From PCRC01 sp017848435 (GTDB taxonomy: Bacteria > Pseudomonadota > Gammaproteobacteria > Burkholderiales > Burkholderiaceae_C), in assembly GCA_965284315.1 (NCBI GenBank), contig OZ260072.1, forward strand, positions 186,001-250,000: a DNA stretch of 64,000 nt. Reading direction: 5' to 3'. Position numbers and translations under genes: made by a program. The notes below the pieces were generated by a model. It did no database searches. It was not told where the DNA came from and saw nothing but the letters and a program-made list of their open reading frames with translations. Shown here piece by piece: positions 25,219 to 33,416 of the stretch (position 1 is its first letter; each line of letters begins with the position of its first letter).

Positions 25219-27162
25219 TCAGCGGCGCTGACGCACCAGCGGCGTGCCGGCCTTGGCCAGCACCTGCACGCAGTTGCTGTCTTCGCCGGGGCCAGGCTCG
25301 AAGGTGGCGACCAACGCCAGCAGCGGGTTGATGGCCCCCAGCGCCAGCGCCGCACCGGCGCGCAAGGCCAGCGCACCGGCCTGCGGCCCGCCGGTGGGTG
25401 CGGCAAAGGTGCCACCCACCTTGATTGGCGAGCGGAAACTCAAAATGCTGCGGTCTTTGGGCGACGGCAACAGCAGCAGGTCCAGCGTTTCGTTGGCCAG
25501 GCTGATCTGCCCGCTGCCGGTGATGACGGTGTCGCTGGTGTCCAGCACGATGGTGCGGCTGGTCATCAGGCCCTTCTGCACGTCGAACGCGGCGGCGGCG
25601 CAGCGCAGGCGCACCGTGCGGTCACCCGAGACAAAGAACTTGACGATCTCGCCGCCGTCCAGCCCCAGAAACTCCAGCAGGATGTTGCTGATCTCGCCCC
25701 GGCCCATCAGCATCGCCATGTTGCCGGAGGCCGAGCCGAGGATTTGCGCGGCCGAGTTGCCCTGGCCACTCAGGTCCACCTGGCCGGTGAACTTGCCAAA
25801 GCCGCTTTTGGTCAGCGCCACCTCGGGGAACAGCTGGTTCAGCTGCAGACCACTGGCCGACAGTTTGGCCGACACCGGCGTGGGCAGGCTGTTGGCGTCA
25901 ATGCCCACCTGGCCCTGCACCCGGCCACCGGCCAGACCAATGTCCAGCCCGTCCAGGGAGAGCTTGCCGCCACTCAGGGCCACGTGCACGGTCAGGCTGG
26001 TGAGCGGTAGGGTCTTCAGGTTGCGGATGCGGGTGGCGGTGTAGCGCACGTCGGCGTCCATGGTCTTGAGCCGGGCGAAGTCCAGCGCCGTGTTGGGCAG
26101 CACCTTGCCGGGGCGGCCGCTGGGTGGCGTGGCTGCGGCGGCGCCGTCACCCGAGGTGTCGGACAAACCGATGATCGGCCCCAGGTCGGTGAAGTCGAGC
26201 GAGGCCGACTGCAGCTGGCCCGACAACACCGGCAACGCCGGCGCCGCGTCAAACTTCAGCGCCCCGCCCAGGTCCGACTGGCCGAGCTTGCCGTGAATGC
26301 CGTCCACCGCCCAGACCTTGCCGTTCTTCTTCAGCTGGCCCTTGACCGCATAACGCGGTGTGCCCGGCAGCACCACGCCAATGAACTTGTAGAGGTCCGC
26401 CAGGCTGCGGCCCTGCAGTTCCACAGCGGCGTCGGCCCCGTCCAGCGCGGCCAGGTTGGCCACGGTGCCGTTGGCCTTGAAGCGGGTGGCGCCGGCCCGG
26501 GCGTCGATCTGCAAAGCAAACGGCGGCGGGTTGCCGGCCTGCGTCAGCGCCAGCACGCCGCTGCTGCGGCCTTCGGCGGTGAAGGGCTCTTTTTTCCAGC
26601 GGCCGGTGGCCTTGAAGCTGAGTGGCAAGCCCGGTGCCGCATTGGCCTGTTCGTCAATGGCGAACTCGGTCGCGATGTCAGTGTCCAGCCCGGTGAAGCG
26701 CAGGCGGCCCTGGTCCACCAGCAGCGCGCCGATGCGCGGCACGGTGCCGGTGTCGCTGGTGTCTCGGCCGAGGGCCCAGGTGCGGCGGCCGTCGGCCTCC
26801 AGCTGCAGACCAATCTCGGGTTGTTGCAGGCGCACGCGCGGCAACACCACCTGGCCGCTCAGCAGCGGCCAGAGTTCAATGTCCACCTCGGCCTGTTCGG
26901 CCTTCACCAGGTAGGGCTCGGTGGCCCAGGCCGGGTTGGCGAAGGTCAGGCCGTCGGCCACCACGCGGGTGGTCCAGCCAAGCTGCACGTCCAGCCGGCG
27001 GGTGATCTCGAAGCTGCGCCCGGTGGTCTCGCTCACGTAGCGGTTCAGCGGGCCACGCAGCATGTCCCAGGGGAACAACACCACGGTCAACACCGCCGCC
27101 AGCAGCAGGCCGGCCAGCACCAGCCCAGCGGTGCGCCAGCGGCGTGTCGTGGTGGCGGTCAT
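25219..27162 (-). CDS. AsmA family protein
   Basis: 647 residues from ATG 27162. One N-terminal membrane helix (about 12-31) followed by the AsmA domain: FPWDMLRGPLNRYVSETTGR, LDVQLGWTTRVVADGLTFANPAW and a beta-rich periplasmic body with the C-terminal AsmA_2 block (LDLLLLPSPKDRSILSFRSP, IKVGGTFAAP). AsmA-like proteins are large periplasmic bridges linked to outer-membrane lipid homeostasis. The ATG overlaps the lipocalin stop codon by four bases, so the two are co-translated. Confidence 0.9.
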   Translation of the reverse strand: MTATTTRRWRTAGLVLAGLLLAAVLTVVLFPWDMLRGPLNRYVSETTGRSFEITRRLDVQLGWTTRVVADGLTFANPAWATEPYLVKAEQAEVDIELWPLLSGQVVLPRVRLQQPEIGLQLEADGRRTWALGRDTSDTGTVPRIGALLVDQGRLRFTGLDTDIATEFAIDEQANAAPGLPLSFKATGRWKKEPFTAEGRSSGVLALTQAGNPPPFALQIDARAGATRFKANGTVANLAALDGADAAVELQGRSLADLYKFIGVVLPGTPRYAVKGQLKKNGKVWAVDGIHGKLGQSDLGGALKFDAAPALPVLSGQLQSASLDFTDLGPIIGLSDTSGDGAAAATPPSGRPGKVLPNTALDFARLKTMDADVRYTATRIRNLKTLPLTSLTVHVALSGGKLSLDGLDIGLAGGRVQGQVGIDANSLPTPVSAKLSASGLQLNQLFPEVALTKSGFGKFTGQVDLSGQGNSAAQILGSASGNMAMLMGRGEISNILLEFLGLDGGEIVKFFVSGDRTVRLRCAAAAFDVQKGLMTSRTIVLDTSDTVITGSGQISLANETLDLLLLPSPKDRSILSFRSPIKVGGTFAAPTGGPQAGALALRAGAALALGAINPLLALVATFEPGPGEDSNCVQVLAKAGTPLVRQRR

Positions 27163-27761
27163 TGGCTCGCTCCAGAAGAGGCCGCGACGTCCACGGCCGG
27201 CAAGGCCGGCGTGCGCACCACCCGCTCGGTCGGGAAACCCAGCGCACGGGCCTTGTCCAGCCAGAGCGCAATGTCGGCCTCGGGCAGGGTGGGTTGGCGC
27301 GACAGCAGCCACAGGTAGTCGCGGCCGGGCGCGCCCACCAGCGCGATGCGGTAGTCGGGGTCCAGCGCCAGCACCTGGTAGTCGCCCCAGACCAGCGGCA
27401 GCCAACCCAGCCAGGCTGGCGCGAAGCGCACCTCCAGCTGGCCGGCCTCGGGCTGGCCGTCGCGGGGCACACGGCGGGCTTCGCCGCGGGCGTCGATCAG
27501 CGTGCCGTCGCTGCGCCGGCACTGGTTCAGCACCGGCACCAGGCCGTTGTTGGCCTGACCGTAGCGAGCCCGCACCTGGCCGGTGCAGTTGCGCTGGAAC
27601 CAGTTCGGCAGACGGGCGATCTCAAACCAGTCGCCGCTGTAGCGTTGCAGGTCCAGCACCGGCACCACCGGCAGCGGCCCGGTCGCCTGGGCACTGGCGC
27701 TTGCGGCGCAGAGGGCCAGTGCCAACGGCGCAAGGAAACGGACAAGGGTGTGGGGGTGCAT
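27159..27761 (-). CDS. Lipocalin family protein (Blc-like)
   Basis: 200 residues from MHPHTLVRFL with a signal peptide cleaved near ASAQA. Lipocalin motif 1 appears as LQRYSGDWFEIARLPNWFQ and motif 2 as DYRIALVGAPGRDYLWLLSR. There is no lipobox, unlike E. coli Blc, so it should be soluble in the periplasm. It probably binds lysophospholipid or another lipid. Upstream and coupled to the AsmA gene, a sensible pairing for envelope lipid handling. Confidence 0.85.
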   Translation of the reverse strand: MHPHTLVRFLAPLALALCAASASAQATGPLPVVPVLDLQRYSGDWFEIARLPNWFQRNCTGQVRARYGQANNGLVPVLNQCRRSDGTLIDARGEARRVPRDGQPEAGQLEVRFAPAWLGWLPLVWGDYQVLALDPDYRIALVGAPGRDYLWLLSRQPTLPEADIALWLDKARALGFPTERVVRTPALPAVDVAASSGASQ

Positions 27762-27895
27762 GCGGGCCTTTGTGCGCTGCCGCAAAGACGGCAAGGTAGC
27801 AACCAGTGTGCCGCAACGGCGCGCGTTGGGCGATCAGGACGCGTCGCCAGCCCCTGTCAGCGGCGGACTACATCCGTGCGATTTGTAAAAATATG

Positions 27896-27911
27896 TAGTT
27901 CGTGTCCTACA
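27896..27911 (+). promoter_or_regulatory. GTCCTACA half-site, copy D
   Basis: TAGTTCGTGTCCTACA shares the right half (GTCCTACA) of the dyad found at 29173 and 41610. It lies about 85 bases before the lone receiver gene. The left half is not conserved, so it is the weakest member of the set. Confidence 0.25.
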
Positions 27912-27995
27912 GACGCAGGCCTTTCCAAGTGCCAACATCGGAGCACGCACTGGCACATTTAGCGGAATGGCTGGCGGACTCTCACAACGCGACAG

Positions 27996-28388
27996 ATGGT
28001 GACCATGGCTAGCGGACCGCTCAGAACGTACATTGTTGAAGACAACCCGACGATTCGGGAGAATCTGATTGCGACCCTGGAAGAAATGGCCGGCGTGCAG
28101 GCCGTGGGCATGGCCGACAACGAGATCGATGCCAAAGCGTGGCTGACGCGCGACGGCGCCGAGTGGGACATTGCCATTGTTGACCTGTTCCTCAAGCAAG
28201 GCAGCGGTCTGGGCGTGATCAGCGCCTGCCGCGCCCGCCACCCGTCGCACAAGGTGGTGGTGCTGAGCAACTACGCCACCGCCGACATCCGCCAGCGCTG
28301 CCTGGTGATGGGCGCCGACGCGGTGTTCGACAAATCCAACGAGATCGAAGCGCTGGTGGACTACTGCCTGGCGCTGCAGGCCAACTGA
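27996..28388 (+). CDS. Stand-alone response regulator receiver domain
   Basis: 130 residues that are all receiver: acidic pocket VEDNP, phospho-acceptor Asp in IAIVDLFLKQGSGLG, Ser in VVLSNYA and the conserved Lys in VFDKSNE. No output domain is present, so it must act by protein contact or as a phosphate sink. ATGs at 27996 and 28005 are both possible. It faces the LuxR-type regulator gene in convergent order (33 bases apart); no histidine kinase is next to them. Confidence 0.88.
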   Translation: MVTMASGPLRTYIVEDNPTIRENLIATLEEMAGVQAVGMADNEIDAKAWLTRDGAEWDIAIVDLFLKQGSGLGVISACRARHPSHKVVVLSNYATADIRQRCLVMGADAVFDKSNEIEALVDYCLALQAN

Positions 28389-28421
28389 AGCAGCGGCCTG
28401 CCAGGGGCCACCGCCGCCCCA

Positions 28422-29057
28422 TCAGTCGATCAGCTTGTTCTTCAGCGCGTAATAGGTGAGGTCGCTGTTGGAGGCGAGGTTCATCTTCTCCATCACCCGG
28501 GTCCGGTAGGTGCTCACGGTCTTGACGCTGAGCGACAGCGTCTTGGCGATGTCGCCCGCTGTCTCGCCCTTGGCCAGCTTCAAGAACACCTGGAACTCAC
28601 GCTCCGACAACTGCTCGTGCGGGTGCGAGGTGTCGTCCTTGCGGTTGAGCTGCTGCGCCAGCAGTTCGGCCACGGCCGGCGTCAGGTGGCGGCGGCCGAG
28701 GGACACGGTGCGGATCGCGTTGACGATCTCCATCGGGTCGCATTCCTTGTTGAGGTAACCGCTCGCGCCCTGGCGGATCAGGTTCACCGCGTAATGCTCT
28801 TCGGGGTAACCGCTGAGGATCAGAATGGCCAGGTCAGGCGCCTTGGCACGCAGCATGGCCAGCACATCAATGCCGCTCTGGCCGGGCATGGACAGGTCCA
28901 TCACCAACACGTCGAGCTCGGTGTTGCGCACCAGGTCAATCGCCTCGCTGCCACTGGCCGCTTCGCCCATCACCCGCAGGTCCACCTGCTCCGAGAAAAA
29001 CTGGCGCAGGCCCGAGCGCACGATGGCGTGGTCGTCCACGATTCCGACTTTGATCAT
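28422..29057 (-). CDS. LuxR/NarL-type response regulator
   Basis: 211 residues: receiver 1-120 (DDH at 8-10, phospho-Asp D54 in VMDLSMPG, Lys in YLNKE) and a LuxR HTH 145-205 (LSEREFQVFLKLAKGETAGD then TLSLSVKTVSTYRTRVMEKM). It is close to the RcsB/UvrY type. The cognate kinase is not in the window. Its HTH helix belongs to a class that binds short inverted repeats, and such dyads sit upstream of several nearby genes. I propose it regulates them. Confidence 0.92.
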   Translation of the reverse strand: MIKVGIVDDHAIVRSGLRQFFSEQVDLRVMGEAASGSEAIDLVRNTELDVLVMDLSMPGQSGIDVLAMLRAKAPDLAILILSGYPEEHYAVNLIRQGASGYLNKECDPMEIVNAIRTVSLGRRHLTPAVAELLAQQLNRKDDTSHPHEQLSEREFQVFLKLAKGETAGDIAKTLSLSVKTVSTYRTRVMEKMNLASNSDLTYYALKNKLID

Positions 29058-29172
29058 TGGCTTGTGTCCTCTCGGGGCCTGTGGATGCAGACCGCACCAT
29101 GCGGCCAGCGTCCTTGGCTGGGTCTGACGATTATTGACGAATTACCGGCCTCTGAAGCACGCCCGCCACCAC

Positions 29173-29190
29173 TGTGGGCGCCGTCCTACA
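29173..29190 (+). promoter_or_regulatory. Dyad motif shared with other stress-type genes, copy B
   Basis: TGTGGGCGCCGTCCTACA (start 29173 by one base) matches copy C at 41610 at most positions. It is in the spacer between the LuxR-type regulator and the divergent DUF1328 gene, about 135 bases before the latter's ATG and 116 bases before the regulator's. Confidence 0.35.
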
Positions 29191-29324
29191 CGGTGACCCA
29201 CTGGCCGCCCACACCGGCCACCGACGCACGCCGATAAACCCAGTCGGCCCTTCTCCGTAAGCTTCACAGCATGGTGTTGCAGAGGGCAATGCCCCAACCC
29301 GCAGCCTGTCTGCAAGGAACTTCC

Positions 29325-29489
29325 ATGTTGCACTATTCCGTTGTCTTTTTTGTCATCGCACTGATCGCTGCGGTGTTCGGTTTTGGCGGCATTGCTTCCG
29401 GGGCAGTGGAAATTGCCAAGATCCTGTTCTTCGTTTTTGCGGTGCTGGCCATTGGTGGCTTCCTGGTCAACCTGTTCAAGAAGCGCTGA
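29325..29489 (+). CDS. DUF1328 small membrane protein
   Basis: 54 residues with two membrane helices around IAAVFGFGGIASGAVEIAK and a short basic end KKR, the DUF1328 (YtjA-like) pattern. AAGGAA (29314-29319) is the ribosome-binding site. First gene of a rightward stress-type cluster with the YqjD-like and YqjE-like genes. Function unknown; homologues are induced by osmotic and stationary-phase stress in several bacteria. Confidence 0.85.
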   Translation: MLHYSVVFFVIALIAAVFGFGGIASGAVEIAKILFFVFAVLAIGGFLVNLFKKR

Positions 29490-29540
29490 GTCCACCGCGC
29501 AACATCCCCACCTTTTTTTCAACCCTTAAAGGAGTTCACC

Positions 29541-29906
29541 ATGTCCATCACCACCACCCGAAAACTGTCTGACGATGTGCTGCAATCGGCCGAGCAGGCG
29601 GTTGAGTCCACCCGCGCGCTGGCCAACGAGTCGCTCGACCAGGCCAGCTCCAAAGTGCGTGAACTGCAAAGCAGCTTCAAGCCCGCGCTCGATGAAATGG
29701 CCGAGCGTGCCCAACAGGCACTGCGCCGCGGCCTCGACAGCGCCACCGAAACCCGCCTGCAGGCCCAGAAGTCCCTCGGCCGTTATGCCGATGCCACGGG
29801 CAAGTACGTGTCCGAGCAACCGGTCAAGTCGGTGCTGATCGCCGCTGCCACCGGTGCCGCCCTGGCCGCCTTGCTGATCGCCGCGACCCGCAGCGGCCGC
29901 AACTGA
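29541..29906 (+). CDS. DUF883 / YqjD-like ribosome- or membrane-associated protein
   Basis: 121 residues: a long charged amphipathic helix (1-90) and one C-terminal membrane helix with a Gly/Ala zipper (VLIAAATGAALAALLIAAT) ending in RSGRN. This is the ElaB/YqjD/DUF883 layout; E. coli YqjD anchors inactive ribosomes to the inner membrane in stationary phase. AAAGGAG lies just before the ATG. Second gene of the cluster. Confidence 0.82.
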   Translation: MSITTTRKLSDDVLQSAEQAVESTRALANESLDQASSKVRELQSSFKPALDEMAERAQQALRRGLDSATETRLQAQKSLGRYADATGKYVSEQPVKSVLIAAATGAALAALLIAATRSGRN

Positions 29907-29926
29907 GTTTCGCCGCAACCCCGCCC

Positions 29927-30322
29927 ATGCTGCACCCGATTTTTTCGCTGCTGATGAACCGGCCCGACCTCGTGGTCGACCATCTGGCCGGCTATGCCGC
30001 GCTGGCGGGTGACGAGGCCGCCCATGCGGGCAGCGCCTGGCTCGGGCGGCTGGTGGCCTGGCTGCTGACGGTGCTGTTGACAGCGGTGTTCGTGGCACTG
30101 GCAGGCGGCGCGGTCATGCTCGGCGCCATCCACCAGCAGTTCCACTGGGCCCTGGTCGCCGTGCCGGGGGCCACTGGCCTGCTGGCCCTGGTGGCCTGGA
30201 CGCTGGCGCGGCGACCGCTGGTGACACGCGCCTTTGGCGAACTCCGCCACCAGCTGCAAACCGACCTGGTAGCCTTCAAAAATGCGGGCCAGGCCCGAAC
30301 CCCTTCCCATGGCAACGCCTGA
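29927..30322 (+). CDS. YqjE-like (phage holin superfamily 6) membrane protein
   Basis: 131 residues with two long hydrophobic helices (about 45-72 and 78-98) and charged ends, as in YqjE, which is encoded after yqjD in E. coli. Despite the 'holin' family name there is no phage gene nearby. It begins 20 bases after the YqjD-like gene and overlaps the next gene by 14 bases, so it belongs to the same operon. Confidence 0.75.
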   Translation: MLHPIFSLLMNRPDLVVDHLAGYAALAGDEAAHAGSAWLGRLVAWLLTVLLTAVFVALAGGAVMLGAIHQQFHWALVAVPGATGLLALVAWTLARRPLVTRAFGELRHQLQTDLVAFKNAGQARTPSHGNA

Positions 30323-30773
30323 CACCATCCATCCATTGCCGGCCAGCAGCCGTCTGCAGCAGAGCCGACAGGCACTGCTGGTGCAGCTTGGCCACGCCGA
30401 GCCACAAGGCCACGCCGAAGCGCCCCGCGGACAGGCGGCGGCTAGCCCGGATGGTCAGTGGTGGCGGCTGCTGAAACGCACCGCGCAGCGCTGGTGGCAA
30501 CGGCACCCGGCCAGCACCGTGACCGAGGTGGCGGTGCCGCTGCTCGGCGCCTACACCCGGCAGGAGCCGCTCAAGGTGCTGGGGCTGGCGGCATTGCTCG
30601 GGGCTGCGGTGGTGGTCACCCGGCCATGGCGCCTGCTGTCGGCGGGTGCGCTGCTGGCAGCCACCTTCAGACCAGCTGACATGTCGGCGCTGGTGCTGTC
30701 GATGCTGACGCAGGTGTCGGCCGATGCACCGCGCCATAACCCTGCAACGCCAGACGCTGGCGGTATGCTGTGA
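30309..30773 (+). CDS. YqjK-like/hypothetical membrane protein of the stress cluster
   Basis: 154 residues from MATPDTIHPLPASSRLQQSR. Polar N-terminal half with a Trp-rich segment (WWRLLKRTAQRWWQRHP) and one or two hydrophobic stretches in the second half (VLGLAALLGAAVVVTRPWRL). It overlaps the YqjE-like gene by 14 bases. The SRLQQSRQALL start recalls YqjK, the third gene of the E. coli yqjDEK group, but the match is weak. Confidence 0.65.
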   Translation: MATPDTIHPLPASSRLQQSRQALLVQLGHAEPQGHAEAPRGQAAASPDGQWWRLLKRTAQRWWQRHPASTVTEVAVPLLGAYTRQEPLKVLGLAALLGAAVVVTRPWRLLSAGALLAATFRPADMSALVLSMLTQVSADAPRHNPATPDAGGML

Positions 30774-30867
30774 CCCACTTTTCATGCACTCTGGCTGGCG
30801 TGGTGCGACCCGCCGGAATGCCCTATCACCCACGCACTGATCCAACCAACCCAACCGAGAAAACAAC

Positions 30868-31182
30868 ATGAAACACCTCCGCGCTATCGCATTCGCCACC
30901 CTTACCGGCATCACCCTCCTGTCCGTCGGCTGCGCCGTTGTGCGTGACCAGCAAACCGCCGGAGCCTACGTGGACGACGCGGCCATCACCACGTCCATCA
31001 AGGCCCGCTTTGTGGAAGACAAGACGGTCGCCGCCACCGCCATCAGCGTGGAAACGCTGAACGGCAACGTGCAGCTGTCGGGTTTTGCCAAGTCGAGCGC
31101 CGAGCGTTCACAGGCCGAAGCCATTGCCCGCAACGTCAAGCACGTGAAGTCGGTTCGCAACGACGTTGTCGTGCGTCCTTGA
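30868..31182 (+). CDS. BON-domain lipoprotein (OsmY/DolP-like)
   Basis: 104 residues. Lipoprotein signal with Cys 22 (LLSVGC) and one BON domain: DDAAITTSIKARFVEDKTVA, ISVETLNGNVQLSGFAKSSA and VKSVRNDVVVRP. BON domains bind phospholipid membranes; such proteins stabilise the envelope under osmotic stress. A strong terminator follows, which closes the stress cluster. AACCGAGAAAAC precedes the ATG. Confidence 0.88.
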   Translation: MKHLRAIAFATLTGITLLSVGCAVVRDQQTAGAYVDDAAITTSIKARFVEDKTVAATAISVETLNGNVQLSGFAKSSAERSQAEAIARNVKHVKSVRNDVVVRP

Positions 31183-31221
31183 GCTTGACGGAATGGGCCT
31201 GGCCCGTTCCTGAAGCCTGTG

Positions 31222-31264
31222 GGCCTGTTCACCCCCCCCTCGCAGGGGGGTGAACAGGCCTTTT
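31222..31264 (+). terminator. Strong rho-independent terminator after the BON gene
   Basis: A perfect 16-bp stem, GGCCTGTTCACCCCCC (31222-31237) with its complement at 31245-31260, closes a seven-base loop and is followed by TTTT. It ends two bases before the stop codon of the convergent SIMPL gene and probably insulates both units. Confidence 0.92.
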
Positions 31265-31265
31265 G

Positions 31266-31976
31266 TCATTTGAGCTGCACCGAGCCCGACACCGTCACCT
31301 GCACCTGGCTCTTGCCGGCTTCCACCGGCACCGCCGAGTCAGACGACGCCATGGACATCGCCTTGACCACCATGCGGGGCTGCGGGTAGCTCTGGTCGTT
31401 GGCATTGACCGACACCTCGCGCAGCGTGTAGCCGGTGAAACCAAAGCCCTTGGCCAACTCCACCGCCTTGGTGCGGAAGCGTTCAATGGCCTGCGACTGC
31501 GCCTCGCCTTCGACCTTGGCACGCTGCTCGCGGCTCAGGCCAAAACTCACGTTGCCCAGCGTCAGCGTCTGGATCTTGCCGGCGGTGCTGGTGATGCGGG
31601 CAAAGTCACGCCCTTCCAGCACCAGTTCCACCGAGCCCTGCCAGCCGTTGAGCTTGCCGTCTTTGGCATAGCGCGGGTAGAGGCCGAAGTTGCCGGTGCG
31701 CACGTCCAGCTGGCCCGGCTGGGCGGATTTTTTGGCCTCGGCCAGCGCCGCTTCCAGAGCGGCCTTGAGCTGCGCTTGCACCGCATTGGCGTCGCTGCCG
31801 TCGCGGGTGGTGGTGAGCGACATGGCCAGCAGGTCCTGCTGCACCTCCACCGTGCTGGTGGCAGACAGCTGCAGCACGTTTTGCGGCGGCGGCGTGACGC
31901 CTTGCGCCCAGGTGGCGCCGCTGGCAAAGGCGCAGCACACCGCCAGGGCGGTGGCAGACAAATGGCGTTGGATCAT
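31266..31976 (-). CDS. SIMPL (DUF541) domain periplasmic protein
   Basis: 236 residues from MIQRHLSATAL with a signal peptide ending TWAQG. DUF541 pattern: LQLSATSTVEVQQDLLAMSL, VRTGNFGLYPRYAKDGKLNGW, GNVSFGLS and AIERFRTKAVELAKGFGF. Homologues (E. coli YggE, Brucella BP26) are periplasmic and linked to oxidative stress. The start is set by the signal peptide; the frame is open 78 bases further. Confidence 0.88.
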   Translation of the reverse strand: MIQRHLSATALAVCCAFASGATWAQGVTPPPQNVLQLSATSTVEVQQDLLAMSLTTTRDGSDANAVQAQLKAALEAALAEAKKSAQPGQLDVRTGNFGLYPRYAKDGKLNGWQGSVELVLEGRDFARITSTAGKIQTLTLGNVSFGLSREQRAKVEGEAQSQAIERFRTKAVELAKGFGFTGYTLREVSVNANDQSYPQPRMVVKAMSMASSDSAVPVEAGKSQVQVTVSGSVQLK

Positions 31977-32060
31977 GGTGCTACTTTCGTTGAGGAACAG
32001 AAAATGGTTGGGGTGGTGGCGGCAACGCGCACTCGCAGGCAGCGGGCCGCGCACGCAGGC

Positions 32061-32345
32061 TCAGCGGCGGCGGTCGTCCCGGCGGTCGTTGCCACGCTGG
32101 CCTTCGCGGCTGATCTGCTGGCGCATCGCGGCCCGGTCTTCGGGCGAGAGCTGCCATTGCCGGCCACCGGGTTGTGCGCCCCCTTCGCCCTGCTGGCCAC
32201 GCAGGGCCGAGCGCAGGTCGGTGCGGCGTTGTTGCTCGTAGACCGCGCGGTCGTTGTTGGGATCCACCCGTTGTTGCGCACACACCGGTGCCGCCGCCAG
32301 CAGCACGGCCAACAGGGTCCACAACGGGTCACGGTTCAAACGCAT
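32061..32345 (-). CDS. Small secreted Arg/Gln-rich protein
   Basis: 94 residues, MRLNRDPLWTLLAVLLAAAP with a signal peptide cleaved at VCAQQ. The mature part is very polar (RTDLRSALRGQQGEG; LSPEDRAAMRQQISREGQRG) and ends RRDDRRR. LSPEDRAAMRQQI resembles short motifs in Burkholderiales periplasmic proteins of unknown role. It is 84 bases upstream of the SIMPL gene on the same strand and may be co-transcribed. Confidence 0.65.
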   Translation of the reverse strand: MRLNRDPLWTLLAVLLAAAPVCAQQRVDPNNDRAVYEQQRRTDLRSALRGQQGEGGAQPGGRQWQLSPEDRAAMRQQISREGQRGNDRRDDRRR

Positions 32346-32444
32346 CCTGAACTCTTGAAGAGACCGGGCAGCGGGTGCTGCCAAGTCTTGATGAAAACAA
32401 CGATAGCGGCCATTGTGGCCCAGCACATGCACGCCAAAACAACA

Positions 32445-32521
32445 TTTGTAACAGTGTGTCAATCCTGGGCAGGAACCGCGCCCACTGTGGCGCAGGCGCT
32501 GCAAAATGGCCTTGTTACAAC
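32445..32521 (+). promoter_or_regulatory. Possible paired regulator sites upstream of ompR
   Basis: TTTGTAACA (32445-32453) and TTGTTACAAC (32512-32521) are inverted versions of the same GTTACAA/TTGTAAC word in the 190-bp spacer before the response regulator gene. GTAACA-type words occur in OmpR sites. Autoregulation is a possible reading only. Confidence 0.25.
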
Positions 32522-32535
32522 TTTCAGACCGAACC

Positions 32536-33267
32536 ATGAGCACTTCAGCCGCGCGCCCTGACCGCATCCTGGTCACCGACGACGACACCCGCATCCGCGA
32601 CCTGCTGCGGCGTTACCTGTCGCAGGAAGGGTTTGAGGTGATCGTGGCGGAAGACGGCAAGGCGCTGACCCGCGTGCTGCTGCGCGACTCGGTGGACCTG
32701 ATCGTGCTCGATTTGATGATGCCCGGCGAAGACGGCCTGTCGATCTGCCGCCGCCTGCGCTCGGCCAACGACCGCACGCCCATCATCATGCTGACCGCCA
32801 AGGGCGAAGACGTGGACCGCATCGTGGGCCTGGAGGTGGGAGCCGACGACTACCTCGCCAAGCCGTTCAACCCACGCGAGCTGCTGGCCCGCATCCATGC
32901 GGTGCTGCGCCGCCGTCCACCGGCCGAGGTGCCAGGCGCGCCGTCGGGTGAAGACGAAACCGTGCGCTTTGGCCACTTCGTGTTCGACATGGGCCAGCGC
33001 ACGCTGCACAAGAACGGCGAGGAAGTGCCGCTGACCACCGGCGAGTTTGCGATGCTGAAGGCGCTGGTGCGGCACCCGCGCCAGCCGATGTCGCGCGAGA
33101 AGCTGGCGCAGCTGGCGCGCGGCCGCGGCTTCGAGCCGTTTGACCGCAGCCTGGACGTGCAGGTCTCGCGCCTGCGCAAGATGATCGAAACCGACCCGGC
33201 CACGCCGCGCCACATCCAGACGGTGTGGGGCGTGGGCTATGTGTTCGTGCCGGACGGCGCGGCCTAA
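32536..33267 (+). CDS. ompR: OmpR-family response regulator
   Basis: 243 residues: receiver 1-125 (DDD 15-17, phospho-Asp D59 in IVLDLMMPGEDG, Lys in YLAKPFNPRELL) and an OmpR/PhoB winged helix (about 150-240; LTTGEFAMLKALVRHP, FDRSLDVQVSRLRKMIE, IQTVWGVGYVFVPDG). The sequence is close to E. coli OmpR, and an EnvZ-like kinase follows, so osmoregulation of porins is the likely role. The start chosen is ATG 32536; a frame start at 32506 adds ten unconserved residues. Confidence 0.93.
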   Translation: MSTSAARPDRILVTDDDTRIRDLLRRYLSQEGFEVIVAEDGKALTRVLLRDSVDLIVLDLMMPGEDGLSICRRLRSANDRTPIIMLTAKGEDVDRIVGLEVGADDYLAKPFNPRELLARIHAVLRRRPPAEVPGAPSGEDETVRFGHFVFDMGQRTLHKNGEEVPLTTGEFAMLKALVRHPRQPMSREKLAQLARGRGFEPFDRSLDVQVSRLRKMIETDPATPRHIQTVWGVGYVFVPDGAA

Positions 33268-33293
33268 GGCCTGTTCACACTGTTGTCACCAGA

Positions 33294-33377
33294 TGCGTTG
33301 CGGATCAAAAATGTCATGCGCAAGGCGCGAAATGCAGCCGGACTCTCCGTCCGGCAAGGCTTCGCAACGCGGCGCAT
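33294..33377 (+). other. Nested inverted repeats between ompR and envZ
   Basis: The 149-base gap inside this two-gene operon holds an outer stem GCGTTGCG (33295-33302) with CGCAACGC (33363-33370) and an inner 7-bp hairpin GCCGGAC/GTCCGGC (33337-33343 with 33349-33355). It has no T tract. It may set the regulator-to-kinase ratio by processing or attenuation, or be a mobile palindromic repeat. Confidence 0.5.
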
Positions 33378-33416
33378 GGCCTTTTTGGCTGCAACCCGAA
33401 GGGAATGGGGCCTGAC

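Noticed and set aside
29927..30322. 'Phage holin' label as a sign of a prophage
   Set aside because: The gene is the YqjE-like member of a housekeeping stress cluster. No phage structural, integrase or lysis genes are present, and no attachment-site repeats were seen.
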